Assembly (NCBI RefSeq): GCF_011758645.1
Contig: NZ_JAAMOZ010000001.1
Coordinates: 434,001-498,000, forward strand
Direction: 5' to 3'
DNA from: Brooklawnia cerclae
GTDB lineage: Bacteria; Actinomycetota; Actinomycetes; Propionibacteriales; Propionibacteriaceae
Length of the DNA stretch: 64,000 bases
This document shows positions 37,141-45,276 of this stretch, one piece after another. The notes beneath the pieces are model-generated. The model saw only the letters and a list, made by a program, of their open reading frames with translations, was not told where the DNA came from and ran no database searches. Position numbers and translations under genes: made by a program. Numbering within the stretch: position 1 is the first letter of the stretch; the number at the start of each line of letters is the position of its first letter.

Positions 37141-37590
37141 ATGGGCCACCACGGACGAGTCGCCGAACGGCGGACCGCGACAGGACGACACCGGATACGC
37201 GTCGCCCTGATCGCCGTGATCGCGTGGTGGTTCGCCGCCGCGTTCGCCGTCGCGGCGTGGGCTCTCCTCGATCGGGCGATGTCGTCGGACGACGCCAGCA
37301 CACCCGCCATGGTGGGCACGTGGTTGATCGGCCTCGCCGCGCTCGCCTCCGTGATCGGCTGGGCGTCCAGCATCGGATCGGTGGTGCGTGACCGGGGACG
37401 CATCCGCATCGGTGCCCTGTGCCTGCTCGTCCTGCCCGTGTTGGGCGTCGCCACGGCCCTGTTCGCCGTTTCGTCCACGGTCGAGCGCTCGAACGATCCG
37501 CTCGCCGCCCTGTGGCTGTTGTTCTCCGGGCTGCTCCTGATCACGGGGACGCTGCTCATCGTCCCGCCGGAGCACCTGGGCACGGGCTAG
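37141..37590 (+). CDS. Small four-TM membrane protein of unknown function
   Basis: 149 aa. Basic N terminus (RRTATGRHRIR) followed by four hydrophobic segments: VALIAVIAWWFAAAFAVAAWALL, GTWLIGLAALASVIGWASS, IGALCLLVLPVLGVATALFAV and AALWLLFSGLLLITGTLLIV. No family recognised. ATG 37114 is an alternative start nine codons upstream. Its TAG stop shares the CTAG tetranucleotide with the stop of the convergent regulator. Confidence 0.6.
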   Translation: MGHHGRVAERRTATGRHRIRVALIAVIAWWFAAAFAVAAWALLDRAMSSDDASTPAMVGTWLIGLAALASVIGWASSIGSVVRDRGRIRIGALCLLVLPVLGVATALFAVSSTVERSNDPLAALWLLFSGLLLITGTLLIVPPEHLGTG

Positions 37591-38264
37591 GCGTCGCTCG
37601 CGACAGCACGGGCACGCTGCGTGACGACCAGCAGGCAGCCGCCCGGTGCGCCGTTCGGGATGAGTTCGACCTCGGCTTGTGGGACGTCGTCGCTCGCGCG
37701 GGCCAGTACCCGCATCAACCCCTTGTGAATGCCGCAGACGGCCTCGGGGTTGCGATTGGCTGCGGCCAGCACCGGGCAGTTGCGCAGCACCAGGTTGCCG
37801 TTGGCGACCTGCGCCGGCCCGAAACCGAGTTCGTTGAGCGCGGCGACGAGCCGGATCTCGCCATGCGTATCGGCCAGTTGCGCCGCCAGGCGGTTGCCCC
37901 ACCGTTCGCCCACCTCACGGATGAACGCGTCGCGGTCGGGCAGCACGTCGAGGGCGTCGAGGAGCGCCCCGAGCGTCTCCACGTAGTCGACGCCGCAGCC
38001 CAGCGGCGTGGCCCGGTAGTACTGCGCCGGACGGCCGGGACCGTCCGCTCGCGTCTCGCACATGTCGGCGAGCCCCTGGGCGGTCAATGCGGCCAGATGC
38101 TCGCGGATCGTGTTGCGGTGCAGGCCCAGGGCATCCCCGAGTTCCTGCACGGTCCACGGCTCACGTCGGCTCCGCAGCCGCGCCAGCACCCTTGCCCGCG
38201 CTGCGGTGATGCCCACCGAAGTGAGACCGGTATCCTGCGGCCCCCCTGCCGCCGACCTGATCAC
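37587..38264 (-). CDS. wHTH transcriptional regulator with C-terminal Cys motif (SufR-like)
   Basis: 225 aa. N-terminal winged helix: RVLARLRSRREPWTVQELGDALGLHRNTIREHLAALTAQGL (residues ~25-65) with wing RADGPGRPAQYYRAT. The C-terminal domain has Cys163 in NCPVL, Cys177 in AVCGIHKGLM and Cys210 near the end, which resembles the Fe-S-sensing domain of SufR-type regulators; a fourth ligand is not obvious (His180 is a candidate). It may sense iron-sulfur status or redox. GTG start. Targets cannot be inferred; neighbours are not suf genes. Confidence 0.7.
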   Translation of the reverse strand: MIRSAAGGPQDTGLTSVGITAARARVLARLRSRREPWTVQELGDALGLHRNTIREHLAALTAQGLADMCETRADGPGRPAQYYRATPLGCGVDYVETLGALLDALDVLPDRDAFIREVGERWGNRLAAQLADTHGEIRLVAALNELGFGPAQVANGNLVLRNCPVLAAANRNPEAVCGIHKGLMRVLARASDDVPQAEVELIPNGAPGGCLLVVTQRARAVASDA

Positions 38265-38325
38265 AAGTTCATGCTAGTCCCGGGCGGCCCGCTCGGCAGG
38301 GAGCACGCTGTGTCAGGATCGGCTC

Positions 38326-38547
38326 ATGGATATCGAGACCGTCGAGGTCGGGGGCACGATTCGCCTCGGCCAGTTCCTCAAGTTCGCCGGGTTGGCCGAT
38401 TCGGGTGCGCACGCGCACGAGCTGATCGCCGAGGGTGACGTGCAGGTCGACGGACGCGTGGAGACCCGTCGCGGGCGCCAGCTGCACGGTGGCGAGGTCG
38501 TGACGCTCGCCGATGGCCGGGCGGTGCGGACGGTCCGGGTGGGTTGA
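38326..38547 (+). CDS. S4-domain RNA-binding protein (YbcJ-like)
   Basis: 73 aa, almost entirely one S4 domain: IRLGQFLKFAGLADSGAHAHELIAEGDVQVDGRVETRRGRQLHGGEVV. Similar small proteins bind structured RNA, often in ribosome-related contexts. ATG start; the next gene begins one base after its stop, so the two are co-transcribed. Confidence 0.85.
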   Translation: MDIETVEVGGTIRLGQFLKFAGLADSGAHAHELIAEGDVQVDGRVETRRGRQLHGGEVVTLADGRAVRTVRVG

Positions 38548-38548
38548 C

Positions 38549-40522
38549 GTGGACTTCTGGAACCTGGTCGGCGAGGGCCTGGGGTGGTTGTACACCCTGG
38601 GCATCCTGGGGATCGTCACCGTGTTCGTGGCGCAGACGAGCCGCCGTGTCCTGGGCATCCGCGTGGCGTGGGTGCGGGCGCTGCTGGTGACCTTCGTGGT
38701 CATGGTGGCGGTCATGGCGGTGATCGCCGTCGTGGTCGGGCCGCCGGACATCGGGCCGGGTTCGAGCCTGTCGACCGTCGTCGCCTTCTGCCTCTCCGTG
38801 CTGTACATGGTGCTCGGCACGTTCGCCCTCGGCGTCCTGGGGCTCATGGTGCTCGAGATCGTCCTCCCGAGCGGCTCGATGCCACCGTTGCGCACGTGGT
38901 TCACGGGCTGGCGCAGGCGGTTCCACCGCCTCCGCCGGTATCTGCGGATCATGTTGATCCTGGCGCGGTACGGCCTCACCGCCCCGTTGCGCGGTGTGGG
39001 TCGTCCCGAGCGCGCCCAGGTCACGGCGGAGTCGATACGCCGGGCGATGGAGGACGCCGGGGTCACGTTCATCAAGCTCGGCCAGATGCTGTCGACCCGT
39101 TCCGACCTGCTGCCGGCCCCGTTCATCAAGGAGCTGTCCAAGCTGACCACCCAGGTGGGTCCGACCGAGTACCGGGCCATCGAATCCGTGCTCCGCCGCG
39201 AGCTCGGCGACCGCCTCGACCGCCTCGACGTCGATCCCGCGCCGTTGGCGTCCGCATCGGTGGCCCAGGTGCATGCCGCGGTGCTCGACGGCACCGACGA
39301 CGTCGTCGTGAAGGTCCGGCGCGACGGTGCCGCCGAACAGGTGACCATCGATCTCCAGATCCTCGAGCGGCTCGCCCGCACCTTGGCGGCCAACGCCGAG
39401 TGGGCGCGCAACCTCGGCGTGGTCGAGCTCGTCCGGGGTTTCGCCGATTCCCTGCGGGAGGAACTCGACTACTGCGTCGAGGTCGAGAACATGGGCGCCC
39501 TGCGTGCCTCTCTGGGCACCAGCGGAGTGCGCATCCCCCAGGTGTACGACGCGCTGTGCACCGATCAGGTGATCGTGATGGAGCGGTTCTACGGCACTCC
39601 GGTCGCCGAGGGCGACGAGCTCATCGCCACCCTGCCGGCCGACGTCCGGCGTCGTTCGGCCGACGTGCTGCTCTCGGCCGTGGTGGGACAGATCCTGGAG
39701 CAGGGGGTCTTCCACGCCGACCTGCACTCCGGGAACGTCCTGGTGTGGCCGGACGGCGCTGTCGGGCTCCTCGACTTCGGCTCGGTCGGGCGGTTGGACG
39801 CGTCCTCGCGCCACTATCTCGGGCTGTTGCTGTGGGCGGTCAACGCCGACGATCCCGCATTGGCCACCGACGCGGTGCTGGAGGTGCTCGACCACGACGG
39901 CCAGGTGGACGAGCGGGCGCTCCAGCGCGGGATGGGTCTGCTCATCACCCGGGTCCGGTCGTCCACGACCGGAGGGAGCCTCGCCTTCTTCCAGCAGCTG
40001 ATGGCGCTGGTGATGAAGCAGGGGATGAGCGTCCCGACGAACATCGCCACGGCGTTGCGATCCCTGGGCTCGCTGGAAGGCACGCTGAAGCTGCTCTATC
40101 CGCCCGTCGATCTCATCGAGAGCGCGATGCAGATGTCGCAGGACGTGATCGGCGACATGTCGGTGGAGGGGGCCAAACACCGGATCACCAATCAGGCCAT
40201 GCGCCTGGTACCCCTGGTCGAGCACCTTCCCCGTCGTCTCAACCGCATCACCGAGGACATCGAGACGGGGCGGCTCACCGTCCACATGCGTGTCGTGTCG
40301 CATCCGGACGACCGGGCGTTCCTCACCGGCCTGGTGCAGCAGGTGGTCGTCGCGCTGCTGGCCGGTTTCGCGGTGATCGCGGGGATCATGCTCGCGACGT
40401 CCAGCGGCGGTCCCACCCTCTTCGGCGCCCGGGTGTTCGACCTCCTGGGTTACCTGCTGGGTTTCGCAGGTTTCATCCTGTCGCTACGGGCGGTCGCCAT
40501 GGTCTTCGGCCGTCGCGGCTGA
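38549..40522 (+). CDS. UbiB/ABC1 family atypical kinase
   Basis: 657 aa. Residues 1-~125 contain three TM segments, not usual for the family. The kinase-like core has the KxGQ motif in TFIKLGQMLSTRSDLLP, the Ala-rich loop ASASVAQVHAAVL, the Lys in VVVKVRR, catalytic HADLHSGNV and the metal-binding DFGSVGRL. Two TM helices close the protein. UbiB members support quinone or lipid metabolism at the membrane, so a link to menaquinone is plausible but unproven. GTG 38549 is chosen because it follows a GGGTGGG and starts just after the S4 gene; upstream in-frame codons overlap that gene. Confidence 0.85.
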   Translation: MDFWNLVGEGLGWLYTLGILGIVTVFVAQTSRRVLGIRVAWVRALLVTFVVMVAVMAVIAVVVGPPDIGPGSSLSTVVAFCLSVLYMVLGTFALGVLGLMVLEIVLPSGSMPPLRTWFTGWRRRFHRLRRYLRIMLILARYGLTAPLRGVGRPERAQVTAESIRRAMEDAGVTFIKLGQMLSTRSDLLPAPFIKELSKLTTQVGPTEYRAIESVLRRELGDRLDRLDVDPAPLASASVAQVHAAVLDGTDDVVVKVRRDGAAEQVTIDLQILERLARTLAANAEWARNLGVVELVRGFADSLREELDYCVEVENMGALRASLGTSGVRIPQVYDALCTDQVIVMERFYGTPVAEGDELIATLPADVRRRSADVLLSAVVGQILEQGVFHADLHSGNVLVWPDGAVGLLDFGSVGRLDASSRHYLGLLLWAVNADDPALATDAVLEVLDHDGQVDERALQRGMGLLITRVRSSTTGGSLAFFQQLMALVMKQGMSVPTNIATALRSLGSLEGTLKLLYPPVDLIESAMQMSQDVIGDMSVEGAKHRITNQAMRLVPLVEHLPRRLNRITEDIETGRLTVHMRVVSHPDDRAFLTGLVQQVVVALLAGFAVIAGIMLATSSGGPTLFGARVFDLLGYLLGFAGFILSLRAVAMVFGRRG

Positions 40523-40632
40523 ACCTGCGATCGTCGTCCCATGGACTACGACGAAGTCGTGCTGCTGTGCCAGCATCTCGGGCACGCCGAGATCACCCGG
40601 GACGTCCTGCGCCTGGCCGCCTCGGGTGCGGC

Positions 40633-41124
40633 TCAGCGGTAGTTGACGAACTGCACCGCGAAATCGAAGTCGGCCTCCTTGAGGAGGCGCTGCACGGCCT
40701 GCAGGTCGTCCCGCGACTTCGAGCTGACGCGCAACTCGTCTCCCTGGATCTGCGCCTTGACGCCCTTGGGGCCCTCGTCGCGGATCAGCTTCGAGACCTT
40801 CTTGGCGTCGTCTGGGCCGATTCCGTTGCGCATGCTCGCGGTCATGTGCCAGGTCTTGCCCGACAGCCGGGGCTCTGACGCCTGCACCGACTTCAGGTCG
40901 ACCCCGCGTTTGACGAGCTTCGACTGGAAGACGTCCCAGATCGCCTTCACGCGTTCCTCGCCGTTCGCCTCCATCGCGATCTCGTCCCCGGACCACGCGA
41001 TGGACGCCCCGGTCCCCTTGAAGTCGAACCGCTGGCCGACCTCACGGGCGGCCTGATTGAGCGCGTTGTCGACCTCCTGACGGTCGACCTTGCTGACGAT
41101 GTCGAAGGTGCTGACGGATGCCAT
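40633..41124 (-). CDS. YajQ family nucleotide-binding protein
   Basis: 163 aa, usual length. Opening [22 protein letters not shown], then KWDx-like [12 protein letters not shown] region, and ending [20 protein letters not shown] are hallmarks. Family members bind cyclic di-GMP or RNA. ATG 41124 is preferred over ATG 41133 because AGGA lies 8 nt before it and the first residues then match the family. Confidence 0.92.
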   Translation of the reverse strand: MASVSTFDIVSKVDRQEVDNALNQAAREVGQRFDFKGTGASIAWSGDEIAMEANGEERVKAIWDVFQSKLVKRGVDLKSVQASEPRLSGKTWHMTASMRNGIGPDDAKKVSKLIRDEGPKGVKAQIQGDELRVSSKSRDDLQAVQRLLKEADFDFAVQFVNYR

Positions 41125-41197
41125 GAAACCCATCCTGCCCGATTTCCCGAAGAGAGGGAGGTTTGCTAGTGTTGCTCGTCGCTGGCCCAGCCAGCAT

Positions 41198-41279
41198 GGC
41201 AGGTTGCCCGAGCGGCCAAAGGGAGCGGTCTGTAAAACCGTCGGCTCAGCCTACGATGGTTCGAATCCATCACCTGCCA
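41198..41279 (+). tRNA. tRNA-Tyr (GTA)
   Basis: 82-nt type II tRNA with a long variable arm, as expected for bacterial tRNA-Tyr. Acceptor arms GGCAGGT/ACCTGCC; anticodon stem GCGGT/ACCGT with loop CTGTAAA, anticodon GTA; T arm GGTTCGAATCC. No CCA is encoded. A TAGTGT box 25 bp upstream may be its -10. Confidence 0.95.
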
Positions 41280-41291
41280 CCCTCATTCGGG

Positions 41292-41774
41292 TCAATCGGC
41301 CTGGTCACGTCCCAGTACGCGGACGGTGATCCGGCCGCTCGGCCATCCGAGGTCGAGATAGACGGATTCGTCGCGCGTCTCGGCTGCCTCGGCCTGGACG
41401 GTGCCCGACCAGCACTGTCGCGCGAGCACGCCGAGGCTCGCGGGCTCAAGACTCTGCGCGAGCACCACGGTGCCGTCCGCGAACCCCAGCCGCGCTATTC
41501 CCGAGCGCGCCGACGGGCGTACGTAGCGTAGCGGTACCTTCCGCGCCACCATCGTCGTGAGGTGGGCCGCCATGGCCGTCACACGTTGGGGTAGGTCCTC
41601 CTGCTCGATCCGTGCGAAGGCCGCGGCCAGCGCCGCGTCGTCGAGCGGGTCCAGGCGCATCGTGCCCGGCCGCACGGCACGTCGCGAGCGGGCGACGGCG
41701 AGGCAGGTCAGTGTGATCGCCAGGACGACGGCCACGATCGCGATCCCGGCGACGACCACACCCCACCCCACCAT
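41292..41774 (-). CDS. N-terminally membrane-anchored protein of unknown function
   Basis: 160 aa. One TM at residues ~5-28 (VVVAGIAIVAVVLAITLTCLAVA) and a soluble domain with AFARIEQEDLPQRVTAMAAHL and LRYVRPSARSGIARLGFADGT. No family recognised. It ends 13 bp from tRNA-Tyr on the other strand and lies 14 bp downstream of the PsuG-like gene, probably in one operon with it. Confidence 0.65.
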   Translation of the reverse strand: MVGWGVVVAGIAIVAVVLAITLTCLAVARSRRAVRPGTMRLDPLDDAALAAAFARIEQEDLPQRVTAMAAHLTTMVARKVPLRYVRPSARSGIARLGFADGTVVLAQSLEPASLGVLARQCWSGTVQAEAAETRDESVYLDLGWPSGRITVRVLGRDQAD

Positions 41775-41788
41775 GGACGGCCTGCGCC

Positions 41789-42709
41789 TCAGTCGGTGTA
41801 CCGGGGCGTGGTCGCCAGCGCTTTGGCGACCTGCGCCGCCAGCGAGACGTTGCGCCGGTAGATCTCGGTGTTCGCCTGCCAGATCTCCCCGCCGGTGGCC
41901 TCTTCCAGGCTGACGAGCAGCACCTGGGTGTCGTCCTCGCCTCCGGCCGCGTACCTGGCCGCGATCTCCGCCGCCTCACCGAGGCGTTCCTCGTAGTCGC
42001 GCACCTCCAGCTCGGAGCTGATGGGGTTGGCGACCAGGAGCGCCTGCTGAAGGCCGAGCTCGTCGCGGGCGCGGGCGATGTCGGCGATCTCCCCGGGGGT
42101 CTCGACGCGATAGTCCACGGGGTAGCCCGAGTCGGCCACGTAGAACCCGGGGAAGCCGTTCGTGCGGTAGCCGAGGACGGGGACGCTCAGCGTCTCCAGT
42201 CGTTCGAGGGTGGCCGGGAGGTCGAGCATCGGGCGGACGCCGGAGGCGACCAGTACCACGGGATGTCCCGACAGCGCCGTGAGGTCGCTGGATTCCTGGA
42301 GCGGGTTCGTCCAGGCGCTGGCGCGGTGCACGCCGCCGAGCCCCGTGGTGGCACAGACCTGAATGCCGGCGCGGTGGGCCAGGTGCATCGTCGCGGCCAG
42401 CGAGGCCCCTCCGTTGAGGCCCTTGGTCTCGACGATCGGCAGGTCACGGATCGAGACGCGCCGGGCCGAGCGGTCGTCCGCCAACTGTGCCAGTTCGTCG
42501 TCGCTCAGCCCTACGACCGCGTCCCCGCCTACCACACCCATCGTGGCGGGGATGACGCCACCGGCGAGCAACTGCTCCTGGGCGGCGAGGGTCGCCTCGA
42601 GGTTGCGGGAGTGGGGGAGTGCGTGGGTGACGAGACTCGTCTCGAGTGCGACGACGGGGTAGCCGTTGTCGAGGGCGTCGCGTACCAGCGGGCTGAAGCG
42701 GATGGTCAC
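41789..42709 (-). CDS. Pseudouridine-5'-phosphate glycosidase-like protein, divergent active site
   Basis: 306 aa. PsuG fold landmarks are all there: ALETSLVTHALPHSRNLE (catalytic Glu), GVIPATMGVVGG, SIRDL, TGLGGVHRA, TLERLETLSVPVLGY, FPGFYVADSG and NPIS. In known PsuG the C-[AS]G-x-KS-I-L-D-I motif has the Lys that forms a Schiff base with the ribose; here it reads ASGVRPMLDL, so Arg replaces it. The Lys before the SRRDL motif also appears to be Arg. The reaction may differ. GGAGGA lies 5 nt before GTG 42709, which decides the start. Confidence 0.75.
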   Translation of the reverse strand: MTIRFSPLVRDALDNGYPVVALETSLVTHALPHSRNLEATLAAQEQLLAGGVIPATMGVVGGDAVVGLSDDELAQLADDRSARRVSIRDLPIVETKGLNGGASLAATMHLAHRAGIQVCATTGLGGVHRASAWTNPLQESSDLTALSGHPVVLVASGVRPMLDLPATLERLETLSVPVLGYRTNGFPGFYVADSGYPVDYRVETPGEIADIARARDELGLQQALLVANPISSELEVRDYEERLGEAAEIAARYAAGGEDDTQVLLVSLEEATGGEIWQANTEIYRRNVSLAAQVAKALATTPRYTD

Positions 42710-42799
42710 GTATTCCTCCAGAATCGAGCGGCGGTGAACTGCATCGATTCTTGCGCACCCTGGGGCGTGGGGGCAGTGATCGCGGTCCACGGGTTCGAT

Positions 42800-42829
42800 T
42801 TGAGTCCACAGGCCATGGTCCGATACATT
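42800..42829 (+). promoter_or_regulatory. Promoter of the tRNA-Thr/tRNA-Met/rpmG unit
   Basis: TTGAGT (42800-42805) and TACATT (42824-42829) with an 18-bp spacer, ending 13 bp before the mature tRNA-Thr 5' end. Confidence 0.6.
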
Positions 42830-42842
42830 GGTTCGTCGGCTG

Positions 42843-42915
<73 letters not shown>

Positions 42916-42947
42916 CTGTTGTGGGTGTGTGGTTGACCCCAACGTCC

Positions 42948-43020
42948 GGCGGGATAGCTCAGGCGGTAGAGCAAGCGGCTCATAATCGCTGTGTCGCGGG
43001 TTCGAGTCCCGCTCCCGCTA
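42948..43020 (+). tRNA. tRNA-Met (CAT), elongator type
   Basis: Acceptor GGCGGGA/TCCCGCT (first pair G-T), anticodon stem AGCGG/TCGCT with loop CTCATAA (anticodon CAT). It lacks the three G-C pairs before the anticodon loop that mark the initiator. The Thr-Met-rpmG order is conserved in actinobacteria. Confidence 0.92.
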
Positions 43021-43108
43021 CAATCCCGCCAGGGTTCGGTGATCGCCGAACCCTGGCGCTATCATTGTTCGACGTGCCCATTGGCACCGGAACCCGAAGA
43101 GGATCATC

Positions 43109-43279
43109 ATGGCCAAGAAGGCGCAGGACGTCCGCCCGAAGATCACCCTCGCCTGCACGGAGTGCAAGGAGCGCAACTACATCACCAAGAAGAATCGGCG
43201 CAACACGCCCGATCGTCTTGAGTTGAAGAAGTTCTGCCCGCGCGAGGGTCGTCACACCCTGCATCGCGAAACCCGCTGA
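43109..43279 (+). CDS. rpmG: 50S ribosomal protein L33
   Basis: 56 aa: [20 protein letters not shown] start, [17 protein letters not shown] middle, HTLHRETR end. The first zinc pair is present (C16, C19) but the second is reduced: CPREGRHT has one Cys (C43) where zinc-binding forms have CPRCxxHT. This is a partial zinc-ribbon. The ATG follows AAGAGGATC. Confidence 0.95.
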   Translation: MAKKAQDVRPKITLACTECKERNYITKKNRRNTPDRLELKKFCPREGRHTLHRETR

Positions 43280-43322
43280 GGCACGATCCCGGCGGGTCGC
43301 GGCTGTGGGCTAGCGTGGGGGA

Positions 43323-43754
43323 GTGCCCATCACCTCAGACCACGTGGGACGCAGCTACCCGGCCACCCCGGCCTATCGTGTGAGCCGCGCCAAGATCGCC
43401 GAATTCGCCACAGCGCTCGGGGACCCCAACCCGGCGTATTTCGACGAGACCTCACCCATCGCTCCACCAACTTTCGCCGCGGTGATAGCCGCGCAAGCAT
43501 GGGGCGCGGTGTTCGAAGACCCCGAGTTGGGCCTGGCCCTCCACCGCACGATCCATGCCGATCAGAGGTTCGACATCGTCCGCCCGCTTCGCGAGGGGGA
43601 CGACGTGGTCGCCAGGCTCACCATCGAGAAAGTTCGTAACCGGGGCAACACCGACATGGTGACCATCGCCGTGGCGTTGTCCACGGCGGAAGGTGAGGAA
43701 CTCGGCACCGCGACGAGTCAACTCATCCACACCCGCCCGCAGGAGGAGCGATGA
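43323..43754 (+). CDS. HadA-like hydroxyacyl-thioester dehydratase subunit
   Basis: 143 aa, hot-dog fold of the MaoC/FAS1-type N-terminal class. ALGDPNPAYFDET aligns with the hydratase motif but lacks its catalytic Asp-His pair, as expected for the non-catalytic subunit. GTG start. It overlaps the next gene by 4 bp. The order rpmG-hadA-hadB before secE-nusG is as in mycobacteria, where HadAB acts in the FAS-II cycle; mycolic acids cannot be assumed for this organism. Confidence 0.8.
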   Translation: MPITSDHVGRSYPATPAYRVSRAKIAEFATALGDPNPAYFDETSPIAPPTFAAVIAAQAWGAVFEDPELGLALHRTIHADQRFDIVRPLREGDDVVARLTIEKVRNRGNTDMVTIAVALSTAEGEELGTATSQLIHTRPQEER

Positions 43755-44164
43755 AGCCCTCCGACATCTCCGTAGGCATCGAGTTGCCGCCCCTCGACCT
43801 GCATCTGACCAGGTCGGACGTCGTCCGCTATGCCGGTGCGTCCACCGATTTCAATCCCATTCACCACAGCGACCGCATGGCTCGCGCGCTCGGCCTGCCT
43901 GGCGTCGTCGTGCACGGCATGTGGACGATGGGGGCGGCCCTGCGCATCGTCACCGACTGGGTCGGTGATCCCGCGCTGGTCACGAGCTATTTCGCGCGAT
44001 TCACCGCACCGGTGGCGGTGCCCGACGACGACACCGGGACGACCGTCCAGGTGAGGGCGCGGGTCGTGGCCGTCTCGGACGGCGTGGCCACGATTGCCCT
44101 CGAGGCCGACCACGACGGGCACAAGGTGCTCGGCGCCGCCCGGGCGGAGGTGCGGTTGCCGTGA
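43751..44164 (+). CDS. HadB-like MaoC-type dehydratase, catalytic subunit
   Basis: 137 aa. Carries the complete hydratase 2 motif: YAGASTDFNPIHHSDRMARALGLPGVVVHGM, with catalytic Asp and His. With the HadA-like partner it should form a heterodimeric (3R)-hydroxyacyl-ACP/CoA dehydratase. ATGA overlap upstream, GTGA overlap with murB downstream. Confidence 0.85.
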   Translation: MKPSDISVGIELPPLDLHLTRSDVVRYAGASTDFNPIHHSDRMARALGLPGVVVHGMWTMGAALRIVTDWVGDPALVTSYFARFTAPVAVPDDDTGTTVQVRARVVAVSDGVATIALEADHDGHKVLGAARAEVRLP

Positions 44165-45270
44165 GCGAGGATTCCTGCAGTCTCGAACGCGTGTCGGCCG
44201 GCCTGCCCGGACGCGAGCACGCGCCCTCGTCGTCCCTCGCGGAGCACACCACGTTCCATGTGGGCGGGCCCGCGCGGCACCTGGTCCGTGCCACGACCGA
44301 GGCCGAACTGGTCGATGCCGTTCGTGCCGTCGACGAGGCGGGCGAGTCGCTGCTCGTCCTGTCGGGCGGATCGAACGTGCTCGTGGGCGACGAGGGGTTC
44401 GACGGCACGGTGGTGCTCGTGGACACCCATGGCCTGGACGCCGAGGTCTCCGGCTGCGGGGGTGCGCTCGTGCGCGTCGCGGCGGGCGAGACGTGGGACG
44501 ACGTCGTCGCGTTCACCGTCGATCAGGAGTGGGCCGGCATCGAGGCGCTCAGCGGGATTCCCGGCCTCGTCGGGGCGACGCCCATCCAGAACGTGGGAGC
44601 CTACGGGCAGGAGGTCTCGCAGACCGTGGCCCGCGTGCGCACGTGGGACCGCCAGGCCGGCGAGTACCGCACGTTCGTCGCCGACCAGTGCGGTTTCGGG
44701 TATCGGGAGTCCGTGTTCAAGAGATCCCGGCGCCCCGATCAGGCGACGGGACGATACGTGATCGTCGAGGTCACGTTCCAGTTCCGGCTGGCAAGCCTGT
44801 CCGAGCCCGTCGGGTACGAGCAACTCGCTCGCGTCCTTCGTGTGGAACCGGGCACGCGGGTGGATTCCCGGCGGGTGCGCGAGGCCGTCCTCACCCTGCG
44901 TGGCAGCAAGGGGATGGTCGTCGATCCGGACGACCACGACACCTGGTCGGCCGGCAGCTTCTTCACCAACCCGATCCTGTCGGCGGACCAGGCCGCGGCC
45001 CTGCCGGCCGACGCCCCGCGGTTCCCGCAGCCCGACGGCCGGTTCAAGTCGTCGGCGGCGTGGCTCATCGAGCATGCGGGGTTCGGCAGGGGCTACCCCG
45101 GTCACGGACCCGCCCGGCTGTCGAGCCGCCACGTGCTGGCCCTGACCAATCAGGGTGGGGCCAGGACCGCGGACGTCCTCGCGCTGGCGCGAGAGGTGCG
45201 GGAGGGTGTACAGGCGCGCTACGGGATCGCCCTGGAGCCCGAACCGGTGTTCGTCGGCGTCGCGGGCTGA
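44161..45270 (+). CDS. murB: UDP-N-acetylenolpyruvoylglucosamine reductase
   Basis: 369 aa. FAD-binding domain: TTFHVGGPARHLV, LSGGSNVLVGDEGFDGTVV, GIEALSGIPGLVGATPIQNVGAYGQEV segments; FGYRESVFK with the catalytic Tyr/Arg region; GSFFTNPI with the catalytic Ser. The C-terminal SAAWLIEHAGFGRGY is type I MurB. Makes UDP-MurNAc in the cytoplasm for peptidoglycan. GTG start in the GTGA overlap. Confidence 0.95.
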   Translation: MSEDSCSLERVSAGLPGREHAPSSSLAEHTTFHVGGPARHLVRATTEAELVDAVRAVDEAGESLLVLSGGSNVLVGDEGFDGTVVLVDTHGLDAEVSGCGGALVRVAAGETWDDVVAFTVDQEWAGIEALSGIPGLVGATPIQNVGAYGQEVSQTVARVRTWDRQAGEYRTFVADQCGFGYRESVFKRSRRPDQATGRYVIVEVTFQFRLASLSEPVGYEQLARVLRVEPGTRVDSRRVREAVLTLRGSKGMVVDPDDHDTWSAGSFFTNPILSADQAAALPADAPRFPQPDGRFKSSAAWLIEHAGFGRGYPGHGPARLSSRHVLALTNQGGARTADVLALAREVREGVQARYGIALEPEPVFVGVAG

Positions 45271-45276
45271 CCGCGC

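Noticed and set aside
40541-40642. 33-codon frame (MDYDEVVLLCQHLGHAEI...) between the UbiB and YajQ genes
   Set aside because: No ribosome site, and it overlaps the 3' end of the yajQ gene on the other strand. It could be real but is not supported.
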